This document shows positions 9,284-18,175 of a DNA stretch of 64,000 nucleotides, piece after piece. The notes under the pieces are model-generated. The model searched no databases. It was not told where the DNA came from and saw only the letters and a list, made by a program, of their open reading frames with translations. The stretch comes from Robertmurraya korlensis (lineage in GTDB: Bacteria; Bacillota; Bacilli; Bacillales; Cytobacillaceae), in assembly GCF_023715225.1 (NCBI RefSeq), contig NZ_JAMBNS010000006.1, forward strand, positions 1-64,000, given 5' to 3'. Every line of letters begins with the position of its first letter. The stretch's first letter is position 1. The translations under genes and the position numbers were made by a program.

Positions 9284-9316
9284 ATGAATAGGGTGAAACT
9301 ATTACATCCTATTCAT
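9284..9316 (+). other. Inverted repeat abutting the ribosome site of the next gene
   Basis: ATGAATAGG (9284-9292) and CCTATTCAT (9308-9316) form a perfect 9-bp stem with a 15-nt loop. The right arm ends exactly where AGGAGG (9317-9322) begins. There is no T-run, so it is not a normal terminator; it may be an RNA structure affecting translation or transcript processing. Confidence 0.5.
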
Positions 9317-9331
9317 AGGAGGCGAATGAAC

Positions 9332-10123
9332 TTGGATGTACGAAGAAATCAGATAACGAAAGATATTTACGGCTATCGTACAGTGATTGCAAACATAGTA
9401 CTGGTAGGTGGATGTGGAGCTGAGGGGAGAGATTGGGTATTAATTGATGCTGGCGTTCCTTTCTCAGGGAGTTATATTAAGCATTTTACTGAACAAGTAT
9501 TAGGTTCTGGAAAGAAACCAATAGCTATCGTCTTGACTCATGCTCATTTTGACCATGTTGGAGGTCTTTCTTACTTATTAAATGAATGGCAAATCCCTGT
9601 ATATATCCATGAGCAGGAACAAGAGCATGTAACTGGTATAAAAGATTATCCACCACCCCATCCGTTCATAGAAAAAGGGCTAATGGCGTTTTTATCACCC
9701 CTATATCCAAGAAAGGCGATAAATATTCATTCATATATACGGTTGCTTTCAACGGATGGCTCCATTTCGGAAATGCCTGGTTGGAAATGGATTCATACAC
9801 CTGGGCACACAGAAGGCCATATTTCGTTGTTTCGCGAAAAGGATCATGTCGTAATTGCGGGTGACGCATTGATTACTGTGAAGCAGGAGTCAGCATTAGC
9901 CGTTGTAACTCAAAAGAAAGAGATTCATGCTCCACCAGCATATTTTACTCAAGATTGGGATCAATCTTTTGATTCGATAAAGAAAATACAGAACCTTGAC
10001 CCTTCGCTAATTTATACTGGCCATGGAAAGCCAATGGAGGGAATAGAACTGAAAAAAGGGATGGACCTTCTAATACGACGTTTCGAAAGAGATATGGTAG
10101 GGAATGAAAAATATGTGCATTAA
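9332..10123 (+). CDS. Metallo-beta-lactamase-fold hydrolase
   Basis: A zinc hydrolase of the MBL superfamily, about 263 residues. It has the metal-binding HAHFDHVGG motif, then HTPGHTEGHISL, the bridging aspartate in IAGDALI and the last histidine in YTGHGKP. The longest frame opens with ATG at 9284, but that codon lies in a hairpin. AGGAGG at 9317-9322 is 3 nt from ATG 9326 and 9 nt from TTG 9332, so I prefer TTG. No signal peptide, so cytosolic. The substrate is unknown. It follows trpA closely and might be co-transcribed. Confidence 0.85.
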   Translation: MDVRRNQITKDIYGYRTVIANIVLVGGCGAEGRDWVLIDAGVPFSGSYIKHFTEQVLGSGKKPIAIVLTHAHFDHVGGLSYLLNEWQIPVYIHEQEQEHVTGIKDYPPPHPFIEKGLMAFLSPLYPRKAINIHSYIRLLSTDGSISEMPGWKWIHTPGHTEGHISLFREKDHVVIAGDALITVKQESALAVVTQKKEIHAPPAYFTQDWDQSFDSIKKIQNLDPSLIYTGHGKPMEGIELKKGMDLLIRRFERDMVGNEKYVH

Positions 10124-10129
10124 AGGTTA

Positions 10130-10152
10130 GCCTTAGTAAAAATTACTAGGGC
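10130..10152 (+). terminator. Possible weak terminator hairpin
   Basis: GCCTTAGTA and TACTAGGGC pair with one wobble around a 5-nt loop. The following bases are only moderately T-rich, so its efficiency is doubtful. It separates the hydrolase from cdaS. Confidence 0.4.
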
Positions 10153-10190
10153 GTCTCTTATTTCACAAGTAGTTGTAGGAGGTGGGAAGA

Positions 10191-10787
10191 TTGTATGAAC
10201 AAAAAAGATTTCAACAGGATGTAAAGCTCATGTTATCTACGATACAGGAGAAAACAAAATCAATTCAAGACACAATTTCAGAAGAAGATTGTTGTATTCT
10301 TTCTGAGTTTGATCTTTTACTTAAGCTGGTTTCTGACGCTCAAAATGTTGCATCCTCATATTATTTAGAGTCATACTTATCACCATATACAACAGAATAT
10401 AACCAAATTGCAAAAGCTGCATCTACACTTTCAGAAAAGCGACACGGAGCATTAATTGTTGTTGAAAGAAAGCAGCCATTAACAGATATTTTACACAATG
10501 GTGTCACAATAGGTGCAAAATTTAGTCAAACTCTTCTAGAAACTATATTTTATCCTGGGAACCCACTGCATGACGGGGCAGTTTTAATACAAAATGATTT
10601 TATTCACTCAGCGGGAAATATTTTACCTGTCAGTAATCAAACATTTCAAAGTAAAAAGCTCGGAACGAGACATAGAGCCGCATTAGGATTATCTGAGTTA
10701 ACTGACGCAATAATGATTGTAGTATCAGAGGAAACAGGCCGTATTACATTTGCTATTAATGGAAATTTACATGTAGTCAAAACATAA
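10191..10787 (+). CDS. cdaS: Sporulation-type diadenylate cyclase
   Basis: About 198 residues: an N-terminal helical segment of roughly 80 residues followed by a DAC (DisA_N) domain that makes c-di-AMP from two ATP. The DAC signature residues are seen in NPLHDGAVLI and GTRHRAALGLSE. The short helical N-terminus with no membrane segment matches CdaS (YojJ) rather than CdaA or DisA; in B. subtilis CdaS works in the forespore and germinating spore. The longest frame begins with a GTG buried in the ribosome site; TTG at 10191, 8 nt after AGGAGG (10177-10182), is the better start. Confidence 0.88.
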   Translation: MYEQKRFQQDVKLMLSTIQEKTKSIQDTISEEDCCILSEFDLLLKLVSDAQNVASSYYLESYLSPYTTEYNQIAKAASTLSEKRHGALIVVERKQPLTDILHNGVTIGAKFSQTLLETIFYPGNPLHDGAVLIQNDFIHSAGNILPVSNQTFQSKKLGTRHRAALGLSELTDAIMIVVSEETGRITFAINGNLHVVKT

Positions 10788-10861
10788 GGATTGAAAAGTT
10801 TGGCATTTATTTCATTTCCTGATATCATCAAATATATATCTATATTATGGGGAAGTGTAAA

Positions 10862-11962
10862 ATGTCGTTAACAAATAAAAAATGGTTTCAGGCGATGATC
10901 GCTATTATCTTCATACTAATTATTTCTTTATTAGTAAGGGAAAATGCTTTCTTATTCCAACCTCTTATCGTATTGTTGCAAACGATATTTTTGCCATTTG
11001 TCATGGCAGGAATATTATTTTACCTTTGTAGACCACTAATTTTTTGGTTAGTGAAGAAAAAGGTTCCAAAATGGATGGCAATTCTTTCTGCTTATTTAGC
11101 TATTACACTAGTTATTTATGGCGTCATTCGGTTAATTGGACCAATAATATCTAATCAATTAGACCTTTTTATCAACAATATACCTAATATGGTTTCTTCG
11201 GTTGTTGACGGAATCAAATATATTCAAGAAAATCGTGATACGTTTCCTGAATTTATTCAACAAGCTATTATTGATGGAAGCAATCAATTAGAGACACAAC
11301 TAAAAAACAATACCGGTAACATTGCAAATGGGATTTTTTCTATTTTTGGATTTATTGGTGGTTTTATTAATACCATCTTCTACTTGGTGCTAGTTCCATT
11401 TATCCTGTTTTACATGTTAAAGGATAGCAATAATTTTGCACCAAGAGTGGCAACCTTCTTTAAAAAAGATTTACAACAAGATGTATTACAAATATTAAAA
11501 GAAACAGATAGAACCATCTCTACATATATTCAAGGACAATTGATTGTAAGTTTATGTGTCGGGATTTTACTGTATATCGGATATTTAATTATTGGTCTTG
11601 ATTACTCATTAGTTTTAGCTCTGTTTGCCATGTTAATGAATGTCATCCCTTTTTTAGGCCCATTTTTAGCTGTAATTCCAGCCCTATTTGTTGCGTTATT
11701 TCAAGATCCCATCATGCTCGTCTATGTTGCCATTATAACAGTGATTGCACAGCAAGTAGAAGGCAATGTGATCTCACCACAAGTAATGGGGAAAAGCTTG
11801 AATATCCATCCTTTAACGATTATTGTTCTGATTTTAACTGCAGGAAATTTAATGGGGTTGTTAGGGATTATTTTTGTTATCCCCGTGTATTCCATTGTTA
11901 AAGTACTCGTTACACATATAATTAAAATTTATAGATTAAATAACAAAGACCTTGCTTCTTAA
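10862..11962 (+). CDS. AI-2E family transporter-like membrane protein
   Basis: About 366 residues with some eight membrane helices and the family pattern: an N-terminal pair of helices, a soluble stretch around residues 110-160, then a C-terminal membrane core with LGPFLAVIPALFVALF and GNVISPQVMGKSLNIHPL, a block strongly conserved in the AI-2E/PerM family. Members include exporters, Na+/H+ antiporter-like proteins and the sporulation protein YtvI; the substrate is not predictable. ATG at 10862 is preferred over ATG 10847 because GGGGAAG sits 7 nt before it. Confidence 0.85.
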   Translation: MSLTNKKWFQAMIAIIFILIISLLVRENAFLFQPLIVLLQTIFLPFVMAGILFYLCRPLIFWLVKKKVPKWMAILSAYLAITLVIYGVIRLIGPIISNQLDLFINNIPNMVSSVVDGIKYIQENRDTFPEFIQQAIIDGSNQLETQLKNNTGNIANGIFSIFGFIGGFINTIFYLVLVPFILFYMLKDSNNFAPRVATFFKKDLQQDVLQILKETDRTISTYIQGQLIVSLCVGILLYIGYLIIGLDYSLVLALFAMLMNVIPFLGPFLAVIPALFVALFQDPIMLVYVAIITVIAQQVEGNVISPQVMGKSLNIHPLTIIVLILTAGNLMGLLGIIFVIPVYSIVKVLVTHIIKIYRLNNKDLAS

Positions 11963-11983
11963 ATTGAAGAAAGGTCTTTTTGT
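11945..11983 (+). terminator. Terminator of the AI-2E family gene
   Basis: AAAGACCTT (11945-11953) and AAGGTCTTT (11971-11979) flank a small internal hairpin and are followed by T residues. The left arm overlaps the last codons of the gene. Confidence 0.8.
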
Positions 11984-12026
11984 TTAGAAGCAAACCTGTT
12001 AAGCAAAGGTATCCTTTAGTAAATTT

Positions 12027-12128
12027 TTAGTAGTTAAAATAAGAAGCACCGACAATGATCAACAAGATAAACAATACAACAAGTAGAGCAAATCCGTTGT
12101 TAAATCCTCCGTTATAGCTTTCGCCCAT
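12027..12128 (-). CDS. YjcZ-family sporulation micro-protein
   Basis: A 33-residue protein with a glycine/asparagine-rich N-terminus (MGESYNGGFNNGF) and one hydrophobic helix (ALLVVLFILLIIVGASY). This is the layout of the YjcZ family of tiny proteins annotated as sporulation proteins in Bacillus; related short proteins assemble in the spore coat. A very strong site, GTGGAGGTGAAAAGA, precedes the ATG on the minus strand. It occupies most of the 350-bp interval between its neighbours. Function is not established. Confidence 0.85.
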   Translation of the reverse strand: MGESYNGGFNNGFALLVVLFILLIIVGASYFNY

Positions 12129-12321
12129 TCTTTTCACCTCCACTTAATAAGTGAACAGCTTGTATTACTGTCTATTTATCATATGAAGAAAAGGTCATGG
12201 TGGTTGGACAAGTAACCTGGGTCAAACACACTTTTTTGTTTCATATTTTTAAATTTGTAACCTTTTTGTAACCATTTGAGTCCAATCAAATAAGAAATCG
12301 TTTTTCAGAAAGGTGGTTGCT

Positions 12322-14253
12322 ATGAAAAGAAAATGGGTTATTGGACTTTCTATTTTATTTGGATTGTTATTGGCATCAATTGTCATGTACACAAAAGAAA
12401 CTCGTCTGGCAGCAAATTATGGATTAGGAAATGAACTCGAGGGTGAGATGGTTAACGGTGCTCTACCCGTTATTGAAGATAAAGCGCAGTTAAATAAGTA
12501 TTTTTATCAAATCATCAAAGAAGAAAAACAAAATCAAAAATTTTTCACTCTTACTAAGGAAGATAAAGCTTCAGAGGAGACCTCGATGGAAAATTCTGCT
12601 TCTGACACGAGTTCAAAAGCAAGTGGCCAAGAGGTGTCAAGTACAAATGTTCAAGTTCAAGGAATTGATGAAGCGGATATTGTTAAAACGGACGGTGAAT
12701 ATATATATCAAGTAGTAGATGGTAGGGTAAATATTATCTCTGCCAAATCAGCTGAAAAAATGGAACATGTGGCGTCCATACAATTTCAAAAGAATTTTTC
12801 ACCTTCACAATTGTTTCTAGACAAAGGACAGTTATTAATAATCGGCTATAGTTATAGTTATGAAAACAATGCAGCCGAAAAGAAAATAGCGGTAGATAGT
12901 TTATATGCACCTATGAATGAAATGACGAGGGCACTTGTTTACGATGTAAAGGATCCATCAAGGCCAACTTTAGAAAGAGAAATATCTCTAGAAGGATATC
13001 TTTCAAGTGCTAGAAAGATAGGAAGTAAGGTATATTTAATCGCAAATCATTTTCCGCAATATTGGTTATTGGAAGATGATGATGGAGTTGATTTACGTCC
13101 GAGATACTCAGACTCTGTAAATAAAGAGGAAGCAACCTCTGTATCATATGATGAAATACAATACATTCCCGGATCAAAGGAAGCAAATTATACCACTATA
13201 GCTGCTTTTGACCTTTCTTTACCTACACAGGAAGCGAAAATTACAACGTATTTGGGGAGTGGAGGTCAGCTATATATGTCGAAAGAGAACCTCTACTTAG
13301 CTCTTACAAACTGGAGATCGTCGGATGAACAGCGAGAAGAAGCGTTTACACCTAATACAATGATATATAAATTTAGGGTAAATCAGTTAGATGTTACTTT
13401 TCAAGGCAATACAGAGGTGGTTGGAACAGTTCTAAATCAATTCTCCATGGATGAGCATAATGGTTTTTTCCGAGTAGCAACAACCGAAGGAAATAGTTGG
13501 GATGAAAGCAAACCTTCAAAAAACCACTTGATCGTATTTGATAAAGATTTAAAGCAGGTAGGTAGGCTTTCTGATCTTGCAAAAGGAGAAAGAATCTACT
13601 CAGCAAGATTTATGGGGGATCGCATATATATTGTAACTTTTAAAGAAACAGACCCTTTGTTTGTTATAGATGCGTCAGAACCAAGTAACCTAACGATCCT
13701 TGGAGAACTAAAAATTCCAGGATTCAGTAATTATCTACATCCTTATGACGAGAATCATATAATTGGTTTTGGTTACGATACAAAGCTAGTTACCATGGAG
13801 GGAGAGAAGGAGCCAAGAATTTTAACGGAGGGAGTAAAACTTTCCTTGTTTGATATAAGCGATGTTAGAAATCCAAAAGAAAAGTTTACTGAGATTATTG
13901 GGGGAAGAGGAACATATTCGCCTTTAAATTACGATCATAAAGCATTGCTTTATAATACGGAAAATGGCCTCTTTGCTTTTCCAATCAATGTGTATGAGAG
14001 TGTGAAAGGAAATGAGTACGAGCAAAAATTTATTTTCCAAGGTGCATATGTGTATAATGTAAGCCTTGATAAAGGGTTCTCCTTAAAGTCAAAGATCTCT
14101 CATATGAAGGGAAAAGAACTGTATGAAGAATGGGAAAATGAAATTCAACGCTTGGTATATATTGATGAACAACTTTATGCCCTATCTCATTCGAAAATAA
14201 GTTCATACAGTTTAGAAAACTATCAGATCATTTCAGAATTAGAATTAAAGTAA
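12322..14253 (+). CDS. Secreted or membrane-anchored beta-propeller protein
   Basis: About 643 residues. An N-terminal hydrophobic helix (residues 5-22) acts as signal peptide or anchor. From about residue 100 the VQGIDEADIVKTDGEYIYQV block marks the start of the bacterial Beta_propel domain (Pfam PF09826), with repeated blade-like strands and DISDVRNP-type turns. The ATG at 12322 follows AAAGGTGG; the GTG at 12313 lies within that site. The protein is expected on the outer face of the membrane. No enzymatic motif is seen and the ligand is unknown. It is a single-gene unit. Confidence 0.8.
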   Translation: MKRKWVIGLSILFGLLLASIVMYTKETRLAANYGLGNELEGEMVNGALPVIEDKAQLNKYFYQIIKEEKQNQKFFTLTKEDKASEETSMENSASDTSSKASGQEVSSTNVQVQGIDEADIVKTDGEYIYQVVDGRVNIISAKSAEKMEHVASIQFQKNFSPSQLFLDKGQLLIIGYSYSYENNAAEKKIAVDSLYAPMNEMTRALVYDVKDPSRPTLEREISLEGYLSSARKIGSKVYLIANHFPQYWLLEDDDGVDLRPRYSDSVNKEEATSVSYDEIQYIPGSKEANYTTIAAFDLSLPTQEAKITTYLGSGGQLYMSKENLYLALTNWRSSDEQREEAFTPNTMIYKFRVNQLDVTFQGNTEVVGTVLNQFSMDEHNGFFRVATTEGNSWDESKPSKNHLIVFDKDLKQVGRLSDLAKGERIYSARFMGDRIYIVTFKETDPLFVIDASEPSNLTILGELKIPGFSNYLHPYDENHIIGFGYDTKLVTMEGEKEPRILTEGVKLSLFDISDVRNPKEKFTEIIGGRGTYSPLNYDHKALLYNTENGLFAFPINVYESVKGNEYEQKFIFQGAYVYNVSLDKGFSLKSKISHMKGKELYEEWENEIQRLVYIDEQLYALSHSKISSYSLENYQIISELELK

Positions 14254-14258
14254 ATGTG

Positions 14259-14285
14259 AAAGGGAGCTACTATGCTCCCTTTTCT
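14259..14285 (+). terminator. Terminator of the beta-propeller gene
   Basis: AAAGGGAGC and GCTCCCTTT form a 9-bp stem with a 6-nt loop followed by T residues. Confidence 0.85.
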
Positions 14286-14366
14286 GTTGCTATGTAAATA
14301 GTCTTATTCTATAATAATTCGTATCTAGAAATAATAACCAAAAGCTTTTGTATAAGGAGACGATCT

Positions 14367-16085
14367 ATGATTCGCCGTTTTTTTACTTATTATGGGCCAC
14401 ATAAAAAGTTGTTTACGATTGACTTTACTGCGGCTGTTATTGTTGCAGTATTAGAGCTAGCATTTCCTCTCGCTGTTCAATGGTTTATTGATTCTCTATT
14501 GCCTAGTGGAAACTGGTCAATGATTGTTTCTGTCAGTCTAGGATTGTTAGCGTTTTATATTATCTCCACTTTTTTACAGTACATCGTCAACTACTTAGGT
14601 CATATGTTAGGAATTAATATTGAGACAGATATGAGACAGCAGCTGTTTACCCATGTTCAGAGACAGTCGTTCCGGTTCTTTGATAATACAAAGACAGGTC
14701 ATATCATGAGTAGAATAACAAACGATTTATTCGACCTTGGAGAGCTAGCTCATCATGGACCAGAAGATATCTTTATTGCGTGTATGACATTTATTGGTGC
14801 GTTTTGGATTATGTTAACCATTAATGTCAAACTGGCGCTAATTGCTGTGTTTATGGTGCCTCTATTAATCTGGTTAATTACATTTTGTAATCTTCGCATG
14901 AATAGAGCGTGGAGTAATATGTATAGTGATATTGCTGATGTAAACTCAAGGGTAGAGGATAGTGTTTCAGGAGCTAGAGTGGTGCAATCATTTACCAATG
15001 AAGCTTTTGAAATTAAACGTTTTAAGTCGAATAATGAACGCTTTCGTTTATCAAAACTATCAGCCTATAAAGTGATGTCTTTTAGTTTATCAGGCATATA
15101 TATGATGACTCGTTTCTTTATACTTATTGTGTTAGTTTATGGGGCATGGCTTAGCTTTTCAGGTGAACTGACGTATGGAGAGCTTGTAGGTTTTATTTTA
15201 TATGTGAATGTTCTATTTAAGCCAATTGATAAAATTAGCGCGATTATGGAGCTTTATCCAAAGGGAATGGCAGGGTTTAAGCGCTTTTTAGAACTGATTG
15301 ACACAACACCAGATGTTTTGGATCAAGATGATGCTATTGAGATGGATGCATTAAAGGGAAATATTCTCTTCAATAATGTAAATTTCCACTATGACAGCTC
15401 AAAATCTATTTTACAAGGCATCAATTTACAAATAAATGAAGGAGAAACGGTTGCATTTGTTGGTCCTTCAGGAGCAGGGAAAACAACGATTTGTTCACTG
15501 ATTCCCCGCTTTTATGATGTAGTCAGTGGGGCAATCACAATAGACGGTATTGATATTCGATCTATAACGAAAAAGTCTCTTCGATCTAATATTGGTATTG
15601 TTCAACAGGACGTGTTTCTTTTCACAGGTACAATACGAGAAAATATTGCTTATGGAAAATTACATGCCAGTCAGGAAGAAATTGAAGAGGCAGCGAGACG
15701 CGCTCATCTTCAAGACTTTATTGCATCTTTGCCAAATGGATACGAAACGCAGATTGGCGAAAGAGGCTTGAAGCTTTCAGGAGGACAAAAACAGCGACTT
15801 GCAATTGCAAGAATGTTTTTAAAGAATCCACCTATCTTAATTTTAGATGAAGCAACTTCAGCACTAGATACTGAAACAGAAATGATTATTCAAACTGCCC
15901 TATCGGAGCTTGCAAAAAATCGCACGACCCTCATTATTGCCCACAGATTAGCAACGATTCGAAATGCAAATCGAATCGTTGTTGTTACAGAAGAAGGAAT
16001 TGCTGAACAAGGTACTCATGATGAATTAATTGAAAAAGGTGGGATATTTGCGAATTTGCACCAAGTACAATTTCAACAACAATAA
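14367..16085 (+). CDS. ABC transporter, fused permease and ATPase
   Basis: A 572-residue half-transporter of the type I exporter fold. Six membrane helices occupy about residues 1-310, including the conserved RVVQSFTNE segment. The ATPase half contains Walker A (GPSGAGKTT), the Q-loop, the signature LSGGQKQR, Walker B (ILILDEATSALD) and the IIAHR switch histidine. It would work as a homodimer exporting drugs, lipids or peptides, and resembles Bacillus YgaD/YfiB-type exporters. No second subunit gene is adjacent. ATG at 14367 follows AAGGAGACG. Confidence 0.9.
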   Translation: MIRRFFTYYGPHKKLFTIDFTAAVIVAVLELAFPLAVQWFIDSLLPSGNWSMIVSVSLGLLAFYIISTFLQYIVNYLGHMLGINIETDMRQQLFTHVQRQSFRFFDNTKTGHIMSRITNDLFDLGELAHHGPEDIFIACMTFIGAFWIMLTINVKLALIAVFMVPLLIWLITFCNLRMNRAWSNMYSDIADVNSRVEDSVSGARVVQSFTNEAFEIKRFKSNNERFRLSKLSAYKVMSFSLSGIYMMTRFFILIVLVYGAWLSFSGELTYGELVGFILYVNVLFKPIDKISAIMELYPKGMAGFKRFLELIDTTPDVLDQDDAIEMDALKGNILFNNVNFHYDSSKSILQGINLQINEGETVAFVGPSGAGKTTICSLIPRFYDVVSGAITIDGIDIRSITKKSLRSNIGIVQQDVFLFTGTIRENIAYGKLHASQEEIEEAARRAHLQDFIASLPNGYETQIGERGLKLSGGQKQRLAIARMFLKNPPILILDEATSALDTETEMIIQTALSELAKNRTTLIIAHRLATIRNANRIVVVTEEGIAEQGTHDELIEKGGIFANLHQVQFQQQ

Positions 16086-16087
16086 AA

Positions 16088-16115
16088 ACAGTGGCTTCTC
16101 GTTGGAAGCCACTGT
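16088..16115. terminator. Bidirectional terminator
   Basis: ACAGTGGCTTC and GAAGCCACTGT form an 11-bp stem between convergent genes. The T-run is good on the minus strand (complement of 16084-16088) and weaker on the plus strand. Confidence 0.75.
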
Positions 16116-16128
16116 ATCTCTTTGTGTA

Positions 16129-16365
16129 TTACATAAATGGAGGAAGACCGTTACCCATTTCTTTTACAATTAATGATATGGATTCAATTTGTTTTTGATC
16201 GAGATCAAGTGCCTCTGATATTTTATTTTCGAGATTTTTAGTAACATTGCGTTTTCCTAGTTCAACTAAGGCGATAAGTGAGTAGCTACAGTTAACAAGT
16301 TTTGCAAAGTCTCTTTGGGTCATGCTGTAGCTTTCCCTAATAAAACGAATGATTTGGCTGTCCAT
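16129..16365 (-). CDS. Small XRE-family helix-turn-helix regulator
   Basis: A 78-residue protein that is nearly all one Cro/CI-type DNA-binding domain: SMTQRDFAKLVNCSYSLIALVELGKRNVTKNLENKISEALDL fits the five-helix fold (about residues 14-55). The minus-strand start is preceded by GAAGAGGTGA. It has no ligand domain and no adjacent partner suggesting a toxin-antitoxin pair. Its targets are unknown; it may act on its own promoter. Confidence 0.8.
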   Translation of the reverse strand: MDSQIIRFIRESYSMTQRDFAKLVNCSYSLIALVELGKRNVTKNLENKISEALDLDQKQIESISLIVKEMGNGLPPFM

Positions 16366-16585
16366 AGATTCACCTCTTCTTCTTTACGAAACTCCTAATC
16401 ACCTATATTTTTCTTGTATACACTGTCTTTATAAAACTATTAATAAATTAGCACTTTCATGAAAGTCTGTAAAGATGCTTTTTAAGATTAATAAATAATA
16501 ACTATAAAAAGAGCAAGAAAGTTGTGATTTTGTTGGATTTCATACATACTAATTGATATGTAAACAGTAAAGGAGCTGCTGCTTT

Positions 16586-17443
16586 TTGAAATATCGAGTG
16601 TCTGCTGTTCAATATCACTTACATACGATTTCATCATTTGAAGAATTTGCCGCTCAGTGTGAGCACTACATAAAAACAGCACAGGAATTCGGTTCGGATT
16701 TTATTCTCTTTCCGGAGTTTTTTACAACCCAGCTATTATCCATCGGTGATGAAAGTGGGAAAGCTTTATCCATAAATGACCTGCCAAAGTTTACAGAAAA
16801 ATATCTAGATTTATTTAAGAATTTTGCCTCAGATTCAGGAATGTATATCATTGGGGGAACTCATGTATTAGAAAGAATGGGTAAGCTCTATAATGTTGCT
16901 CACCTGTTTTACCCTGATGGACGTGTAGAAGAACAAGCGAAGCTTCATATTACTCCTACTGAAGTGGAAGAATGGAATATGTCTGCTGGGGATGGACTGC
17001 GTGTGTTTGATACAGATAAAGGTAGGATCGCAATGCTGACCTGCTATGATATAGAGTTTCCTGAAATCGTTCGAATGGCAAAAGCAAAAGGGGCTGATGT
17101 AATTTTTTGCCCGTCATGTACAGACGACCGTCATGGTTTTCATCGTGTACGCTATACAAGCCATGCAAGAGCCATCGAAAATCAAATCTATGTCGTCCTT
17201 ACTGGTACAGTTGGATCGTTGCCAACAGTTGACTTTATGCGTGGTAATTTCGGTCAAGCAGTTGTTATTACACCAAATGATGTTCCTTTTCCACCACAAG
17301 GCATAATGGTTCAGGGAGAAATTAATGACGACATGATCGTTACTGCTGACCTTGATTTAGACCTTCTATATGAAGTGAGGGAAAAGGGTTCAGTGACAAC
17401 ATGGCGCGATCGTAGAACTGATCTTTATACTGACTGGAAATAA
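16586..17443 (+). CDS. Carbon-nitrogen hydrolase (nitrilase superfamily)
   Basis: A 285-residue cytosolic amidase-like enzyme. The catalytic triad is visible as Glu44 (FPEFF), Lys119 (AKLHITPTE) and Cys153 (LTCYDIEFPE). The TTG start at 16586 lies about 10 nt after AAGGAG. A GNAT acetyltransferase gene begins 22 bp downstream. In B. subtilis YhcX, a GNAT domain and a nitrilase domain are joined in one protein, so this pair may be the split equivalent. The substrate is unknown. Confidence 0.88.
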   Translation: MKYRVSAVQYHLHTISSFEEFAAQCEHYIKTAQEFGSDFILFPEFFTTQLLSIGDESGKALSINDLPKFTEKYLDLFKNFASDSGMYIIGGTHVLERMGKLYNVAHLFYPDGRVEEQAKLHITPTEVEEWNMSAGDGLRVFDTDKGRIAMLTCYDIEFPEIVRMAKAKGADVIFCPSCTDDRHGFHRVRYTSHARAIENQIYVVLTGTVGSLPTVDFMRGNFGQAVVITPNDVPFPPQGIMVQGEINDDMIVTADLDLDLLYEVREKGSVTTWRDRRTDLYTDWK

Positions 17444-17465
17444 ATTCTTAAAAGGAGTGATAGAA

Positions 17466-18137
17466 ATGGATTACGTTCGAATTACAAGCAGTGAAGACCC
17501 TTTGTTTGTTAAAATGCATGAGTTAATGAAGGAAGTTTTCCCACCTGAAGAGGTGTTAGAGTTTGAATTATGGAAGGAGCCTTTAGAAGACCCTAGTATT
17601 CGTGTGTTTGTTGCGGTACATAACGGTGATGTGGTAGGTTCAACAGAATACCGTTACTATCCGAACTGGAACATTGCAATGACAGACTTTACAATTATTG
17701 GTCGCCAAGGTCTTAGTTTAGGTCGCTTTCTAGCTCAGAACCGTTTGAGGGATTTATCTGCATTAGCGAAAGAAAATGAAAAAGAACTGTTCGGTATGTT
17801 TGCTGAGATTTATGATCCTTATCAACGTGGTGATTTTGAATTTGGCGGAGTAAAAGCCATGGATCCGTTTGTTAGAAGGGAAGTGCTTTCCCATCTTGGA
17901 TACAAAAAGTTAAACTTTACTTATGTGCACCCATCTTGGAAAAACGATGGAGAAGCGGTAGCCGGTCTTGATTTATGCTTTATGCCATTAGATGATCAGC
18001 TGGAAGAGATTTCTTCAAATTTAGTTGTTGATTTCATTACTACTTATTACAGTGTGTTATCCAATAAGCCTGCTCAATGGGTTCAAATGGTAGAAGATCT
18101 GAAGACAAGAGAAACAATTGAGTTACTTCCCCTATAA
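17466..18137 (+). CDS. GNAT-like N-acetyltransferase
   Basis: About 223 residues. The central strands (IRVFVAVHNGDVVGSTEYRY) and the stretch near IIGRQGLSLGRFLAQ are compatible with the acetyl-CoA-binding core of the GNAT fold, although the pyrophosphate loop is not a textbook Q/RxxGxG/A. ATG at 17466 follows AAAGGAGTGATAGAA; the GTG at 17457 lies within that site. It shares a transcription unit with the upstream nitrilase-like gene, which suggests a shared substrate. Confidence 0.7.
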   Translation: MDYVRITSSEDPLFVKMHELMKEVFPPEEVLEFELWKEPLEDPSIRVFVAVHNGDVVGSTEYRYYPNWNIAMTDFTIIGRQGLSLGRFLAQNRLRDLSALAKENEKELFGMFAEIYDPYQRGDFEFGGVKAMDPFVRREVLSHLGYKKLNFTYVHPSWKNDGEAVAGLDLCFMPLDDQLEEISSNLVVDFITTYYSVLSNKPAQWVQMVEDLKTRETIELLPL

Positions 18138-18140
18138 TCA

Positions 18141-18175
18141 AAAAAAGATGAAGCGGTTATGCTTCATCTTTTTTT
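18141..18175. terminator. Bidirectional terminator
   Basis: AAAAAAGATGAAGC and GCTTCATCTTTTTT form a 14-bp stem with a 6-nt loop, with A- and T-runs for both directions. It includes the last codons of the convergent phosphatase gene. Confidence 0.9.
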
